Source of the DNA: Deminuibacter soli
Lineage (GTDB): Bacteria; Bacteroidota; Bacteroidia; Chitinophagales; Chitinophagaceae
Reading direction: 5' to 3'
Assembly (NCBI RefSeq): GCF_003412455.1
Contig: NZ_QTJU01000011.1
Coordinates: 1 to 64,000, forward strand
Length of the DNA: 64,000 bases
The position numbers and the translations under genes were made by a program. A model generated the notes under the pieces. It saw only the letters and a program-made list of their open reading frames with translations, did no database searches and was not told the DNA's origin. How positions within the stretch are numbered: the first letter of the stretch is position 1; each line of letters starts with the position of its first letter. Below, one piece after another: positions 59,950-64,000 of the stretch.

Positions 59950-62514
59950 TTACGGGTTTACAATTACCGCAGCCCTGCCACTTCTGCCACGCGTATCAAA
60001 TGCTTTAAATGTAATGGTTCCCTTGGTAGTTACAGGCCCTGTATACAGTGCGCTTTTGGTATCAGGTGTTTTGCCATTGGTGGTATAGCGGATCACCAAA
60101 CCGGGCAACTGTATATTAGCTGTTACTGCACCATTTATTACAGCGGCACCTGGCACAGGTATACGGTATTGATAGCCGCCACCATAATAATCCAGCCTGG
60201 GCAGTTCAAACTTGCCTATGCGGTTTACAAACTGGTTCCAGGCTTGCCGGTATAGCTGTGGCATAGCAGCTTTATCAGCGGTTGCCCATTCAGGGTCTTT
60301 GGCCCATGCGCGCTCTGCAATACCCAGCAGTTTGGGCAGCAGCATGTATTCCAGGCGCTTTTCGTCTACCAGGGTTTCTGCCCACAGCAATCCCTTTACG
60401 CCAACAATATTGCTCTTGCCATAATCGGTTAAACGCTGTTTGCCGACAAACAGCGACTGGTCTACCGCATTCCCGTTTTTGTCAACAACAGCGTTTTTGA
60501 AGTAATCGAACGGGATAAAACCATACGGTTTGTCTATATCGATAAAGGCGCCCCAGTAATAACCCGGCTCATCAAAGTCTTTGTAATACGCCATATCCAG
60601 GTAGTTATTGGTAACGCAGCTCAGCACTACCTTATAACCTGCATTGGCCAGTTTGTAGGCCAGGTCTTCATCGCCATCGCCCAGCACATTGTTCCATACA
60701 TCTACCTGGAAAGGTGTGGCGATAAAATCAGGATTGGGTACACGGAATGGCTTGCCGTCGAGTTTGGTCTTGCGCAGTGCCGTTTCTTCCCAGCCGGACA
60801 AGAACAACCTGCGCTGTTGTAAAATGTTATTGAGTTTGCCATAGAAATAGTACCATACATCCTCTGTGGTTTTCACATTGCTGTTACTGTTCTTCAATGC
60901 AGCAAAAGCAGGAGATTTTTCCCAAACACCTGCGGGCACTTCATCGCCACCCATGTGTATGGTGGTTAACGGCGCACCTGCTGCCGCATACATATTGCGC
61001 AGCTCATCAACCACCTTCTCCATAAAATGATACACAGAAGGCATGGCAGGATCAATTACATTATCATTCCAGTTTTGAACAGAACTGTATTTTGATGCAT
61101 CCTGCACATCATGCAGCAGGTATTCCTTAGCAGCTGCCGTATCGCCTGCAGCCATAAAATGCTGGTACCGTGCAAACATGGCGCGTGAGGCGGCACGGGC
61201 ATGGCCCGGCGCTTCTATTTCAGGTATCACCTGTATATGACGCTGGTTGGCATATTGCAGCAGTTCAATAAAATCTGCTTTGGTATAATAACCGGAGCCT
61301 TGTGTATTATTCACATCCGGACCAGAGCCGTATGCCGGCTGCAGGTGATCGGTATTGGTAGCAGTGTAACCGCGCTGGCTGCCGATGGCCGTTAACTCAG
61401 GCAACCCGGCAATTTCAATACGCCAGCCTTCATCATCGGTAATGTGAAAATGAAAGGTATTGAGTTTATACAGCGCCATCAGGTCGAGCACTTTCTTCAC
61501 TGTTGACTTTGGTTTAAAGTTGCGGCCCACATCCAGCATAAAGGCACGGTAGCCGAAACGCGGCGCATCGTATACTTTAACACCAGGCAGCTGTATCGCT
61601 TTGCTGGTACCTGCCCATACATTTACCGGTACCAGTTGCAGCAGGGATTGTATGCCGTAAAATATACCCGTAGCACTGCCGGCTTTAATGGTTACACCAT
61701 TACCCGTTACCTCCAGGGAATAAGCACCTTCCGGTTCGGTTCCCTGTTCCAAATGAATCACAGCCTTATCAGCAGCGTCTTTCAGTAATTCGGCATGTAC
61801 CGGTTTTGCATTGGGTGCAATGGCATTCAGCTGTGTGCGCAGGTAAGCCGCTTCGTTTTCAAAGCCTGCCGTGTACGCAATGTTTACAGATGCAGGCAGT
61901 GCGAATGCTTCGCCTGTTTCTGCATACGCCACCGGTGTGGGCAGTATTTTGGTGAGTTGCTGTGCAGGTACATCAGTAATGTTTTTGTTCTGCTCAAATA
62001 AATCCTGCGCAGTTACCAGTCCAATTTTATCTCCTTTAAAACGTAAGTATTGTTTGGGCTGTGTAGATGGGATAATGTTCACCGCAGGCAGGCTGGTACC
62101 TGTTGAAGCGCCGTCCCACACCAGGAACAGGCCATTGGGTGCATCGGTAAAATTCACCACCCATGCTTCAGAAGTAAAGCCGATGCGCACACTATCGCCC
62201 GGTGCGAGCGGTGCAAAACCGGCAGCCGGTGCAATGGAATACAGGTCGCCGTTTTCGTGCTGCACAGTGACATTGCCATCTATCGCTTTCAGCACAGAGC
62301 GGCCAAAGTTGAAATAGATCTTCCAGCCAGTGGCAGGCAGGGGTGTTTTGTTCTTGTTTACAAAAGTGAAAGCAGTAGCGCTTTGCGCCTCACCCTGGTA
62401 GCCGTTTTCCAGCACCTGCCAGCTAACAGCCAGCTGCCGGGGATTAAAATTGTTCTTCTGGGCAATACCAGTTAAGGAAACCGCAATAAAAGCAAGCAGC
62501 AAAAGGTTCTTCAT
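59950..62514 (-). CDS. Beta-N-acetylhexosaminidase (glycoside hydrolase family 20)
   Basis: The 854-residue product has a signal peptide (cut near GIAQK). It then has a CHB_HEX-like carbohydrate-binding domain (about 25-165), a GH20b-type domain (about 180-310), the catalytic TIM barrel (about 320-690) with the acidic pair D524-E525 in HMGGDEVPAGVW, and a C-terminal Ig-like CHB_HEX_C domain (about 780-854). It removes terminal GlcNAc or GalNAc from chitin oligomers or glycans in the periplasm or outside. The next gene on the same strand is an HGSNAT-like membrane protein, so the two may act in one amino-sugar pathway. Confidence 0.94.
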   Translation of the reverse strand: MKNLLLLAFIAVSLTGIAQKNNFNPRQLAVSWQVLENGYQGEAQSATAFTFVNKNKTPLPATGWKIYFNFGRSVLKAIDGNVTVQHENGDLYSIAPAAGFAPLAPGDSVRIGFTSEAWVVNFTDAPNGLFLVWDGASTGTSLPAVNIIPSTQPKQYLRFKGDKIGLVTAQDLFEQNKNITDVPAQQLTKILPTPVAYAETGEAFALPASVNIAYTAGFENEAAYLRTQLNAIAPNAKPVHAELLKDAADKAVIHLEQGTEPEGAYSLEVTGNGVTIKAGSATGIFYGIQSLLQLVPVNVWAGTSKAIQLPGVKVYDAPRFGYRAFMLDVGRNFKPKSTVKKVLDLMALYKLNTFHFHITDDEGWRIEIAGLPELTAIGSQRGYTATNTDHLQPAYGSGPDVNNTQGSGYYTKADFIELLQYANQRHIQVIPEIEAPGHARAASRAMFARYQHFMAAGDTAAAKEYLLHDVQDASKYSSVQNWNDNVIDPAMPSVYHFMEKVVDELRNMYAAAGAPLTTIHMGGDEVPAGVWEKSPAFAALKNSNSNVKTTEDVWYYFYGKLNNILQQRRLFLSGWEETALRKTKLDGKPFRVPNPDFIATPFQVDVWNNVLGDGDEDLAYKLANAGYKVVLSCVTNNYLDMAYYKDFDEPGYYWGAFIDIDKPYGFIPFDYFKNAVVDKNGNAVDQSLFVGKQRLTDYGKSNIVGVKGLLWAETLVDEKRLEYMLLPKLLGIAERAWAKDPEWATADKAAMPQLYRQAWNQFVNRIGKFELPRLDYYGGGYQYRIPVPGAAVINGAVTANIQLPGLVIRYTTNGKTPDTKSALYTGPVTTKGTITFKAFDTRGRSGRAAVIVNP

Positions 62515-62605
62515 TCAATCGTTTTTTATCAGAGTAGTAAGTAAAAAGGGTACGCGGGCAGCCACTGCAATCATTGCTGCAACAGCTGCCTCACTGCAAC
62601 CGCAG

Positions 62606-63739
62606 TTATACGCGTACATAAATTTTTTTCATATCCAGTATTTTTCCCACGCACCAGCACAATAGCATATACAATACGGCAAACAGCAATGAGCCAACCG
62701 GGCCAGGTATTGCAGCCTGGAAAATATACTTGTTGAGCCAGCCGTATAAATGCAGTTTGGGCTCCATGTGAATGGTAAACAGTACAATGGCCAGCAGTTC
62801 GCTGAGCAGGTAAATAAACAGCGGGTTTTTACCGAACACGGTAAAGAAACCCGTGCCACGTCGCACGTTTAAAAACTCTATGAGGTATATCAGCGCAGCA
62901 ATCAGCACCAGGTCAATACCCACGGTGTTCAGCACAAATGAACTGGTCCATAATTTTTTATTGATGGGAAACACCATGTTCCATACCAGGGCCGTAAAAA
63001 TAAGCAGGCAGCCGCAGAGCAGCAGTTTGGTAAGTCCCTCGTAGGTTTTGCCCTTCTGTTGAATAAACAAACCGGTAAAATAACCCAGCACCACGTTTAC
63101 AATAGCAGGGAGTGTACTCAGCAACCCCTCGGGATCAAACGGGATACCCTCCCCATGATACAAATGTGCATCACCCAGTATCCATTCATCCAGCCGCATG
63201 CCTGCATTGCCCGTCATGCTCAGCGGGTCGGCGCCTGTCACCGGGAACAGCAGCAATACCACCCAATAACCCAGCAACAGCACGGCCGATACAATCATCA
63301 CCGTTTTGCGTTTGCAATACAATATCAGCAGTGAAGCAAACAGGTAAGCCAGGGCTATGCGTTGCAGCACACCCATAATACGCGTGTTGCCAATGGGGTT
63401 GCCTGCCCAGCTGCCATCAGGCAACTGGTGTACAAACGGGAACCAGTACATCAGGTAACCCAGCAGGAAGATCAGTACACTGCGTTTGAGTATTTTCTTC
63501 AGCGCAGTTGCACGTCCTGCCCCAGTGTATTTTTTCATGGCAAAGCTCATGGCATTGCCCACGGCAAAGAGAAAGGAAGGGAAAACGAGATCGGTAGGAG
63601 TAAAACCATGCCAGGCCGCATGTTTTAAGGGGGCAAAAGTATACAGTTCGCTGCCCGGTGTGTTTACGATAATCATAAAGCAAACAGTCATGCCGCGAAA
63701 TACATCCAGTGCCAGAAACCGGTTGTTTGGTTGTGCCAT
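62606..63739 (-). CDS. HGSNAT-like / DUF5009 membrane acyltransferase-family protein
   Basis: The 377-residue product has about ten or eleven hydrophobic helices. It begins with RFLALDVFRGMTVCFMIIVN and HAAWHGFTPTDLVFPSFLFA, the two signatures of the DUF5009/heparan-alpha-glucosaminide N-acetyltransferase group (NagX-like in bacteria). The bacterial role is usually transport or modification of amino sugars and is not proven. It lies about 90 bases upstream of the GH20 gene on the same strand. Confidence 0.87.
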   Translation of the reverse strand: MAQPNNRFLALDVFRGMTVCFMIIVNTPGSELYTFAPLKHAAWHGFTPTDLVFPSFLFAVGNAMSFAMKKYTGAGRATALKKILKRSVLIFLLGYLMYWFPFVHQLPDGSWAGNPIGNTRIMGVLQRIALAYLFASLLILYCKRKTVMIVSAVLLLGYWVVLLLFPVTGADPLSMTGNAGMRLDEWILGDAHLYHGEGIPFDPEGLLSTLPAIVNVVLGYFTGLFIQQKGKTYEGLTKLLLCGCLLIFTALVWNMVFPINKKLWTSSFVLNTVGIDLVLIAALIYLIEFLNVRRGTGFFTVFGKNPLFIYLLSELLAIVLFTIHMEPKLHLYGWLNKYIFQAAIPGPVGSLLFAVLYMLLCWCVGKILDMKKIYVRV

Positions 63740-64000
63740 TGCAGTAGTTTGTTTAGTCAGTTCTATCCGGCCGCGCCGAACTGCCTCTATTCAGTGCAAG
63801 CAATGCCCGCGGCGTAACGATGATTTAAGGTAAATCTTTTTCAGGATGGATAGATGGTTTTATGGCTTTATGGTTGAAAGCCTGCCGCAGGCTGTGTCCG
63901 CACAGCCAATAAGCTGCAAGCTACTAGCTGTTAGCTTGTTGGGCCTAAGCCTGCGGCAATATCTTCTTCCCTGATCTGCTCGCTACGATCGGGGCTCGCT
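63740..64000. repeat. Repeat-rich spacer at the right end
   Basis: It contains ATGGATAGATGGTTTTATGG words (like those at 4355-4432), a short tetraloop hairpin, and an AGCTGCAAGCTACTAGCTGT block with GCCTGCGGC (63912-63957) like that at 48576-48630. No gene starts here. Confidence 0.6.
63890..63907. repeat. Short tetraloop hairpin repeat
   Basis: GGCTGTG pairs with CACAGCC over seven bases around the loop TCCG. It is the shortest member of the family and overlaps a GCCTGCCGCAGGC palindrome. Confidence 0.6.

Overview
The window looks like the chromosome of a Bacteroidota bacterium, most likely in or near the Chitinophagaceae. The reasons are a type IX secretion (T9SS) sorting domain, a PorP/SprF protein, an OmpA/PD40 protein, a GLPGLI-like protein, and -7 promoter boxes of the Bacteroidota form TAnnTTTG (several are TACCTTTG). 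No rRNA, tRNA, CRISPR array, phage or transposase gene was found.

The left third (about 0.2-23 kb) is almost all minus strand and holds the S10, spc and str ribosomal-protein clusters. Read in the direction of transcription they run rpsL-rpsG, then a separate block, then fusA, then rpsJ-rplC-rplD-rplW-rplB-rpsS-rplV-rpsC-rplP-rpmC-rpsQ-rplN-rplX-rplE-rpsN-rpsH-rplF-rplR-rpsE-rpmD-rplO-secY-map, and finally an HI0933-type flavoprotein. The str cluster is split: about 4.5 kb carrying a two-component system, a UspA-like protein, a bestrophin-like channel and, on the opposite strand, a DoxX-like protein lies between rpsG and fusA. Terminator-like hairpins follow rpsG, fusA and secY, and two more sit inside the spc cluster. 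Many r-protein spacers hold low-complexity word repeats arranged as inverted arms.

The middle (23-39 kb) is a cell-surface locus: an OmpA/PD40 protein, a PorP/SprF-like protein and a 3295-residue adhesin with 25 Ig-like repeats, six interspersed beta-rich modules, a fibronectin-III-like domain and a C-terminal T9SS type B sorting signal. By analogy with the SprB/SprF pair of gliding flavobacteria, the PorP/SprF protein probably serves secretion of the adhesin. A divergent gene beside it encodes an 862-residue P-loop STAND/NACHT-like ATPase with an N-terminal helical domain.

The right part (39-64 kb) is mostly housekeeping and metabolism: branched-chain aminotransferase, RdgB-type pyrophosphatase, thioesterase, shikimate dehydrogenase, ComA-like phosphosulfolactate synthase, TPR proteins, class IV aminotransferase, Nif3, a zinc-ribbon coiled-coil protein, RecN, an ArnT-like glycosyltransferase, a PAP2 phosphatase, a PQQ-type sugar dehydrogenase, a GH20 hexosaminidase and an HGSNAT-like membrane protein. 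A 51-codon PD40 remnant lies in one spacer.

The least explained signal is in the spacers of the right part. It consists of a family of small hairpins with a pyrimidine-rich tetraloop and compensatory stem changes, larger mosaics built from shared modules and flanked by inverted arms, and a word repeat that reaches into coding sequence so that unrelated genes share the same C-terminal residues and stop context.
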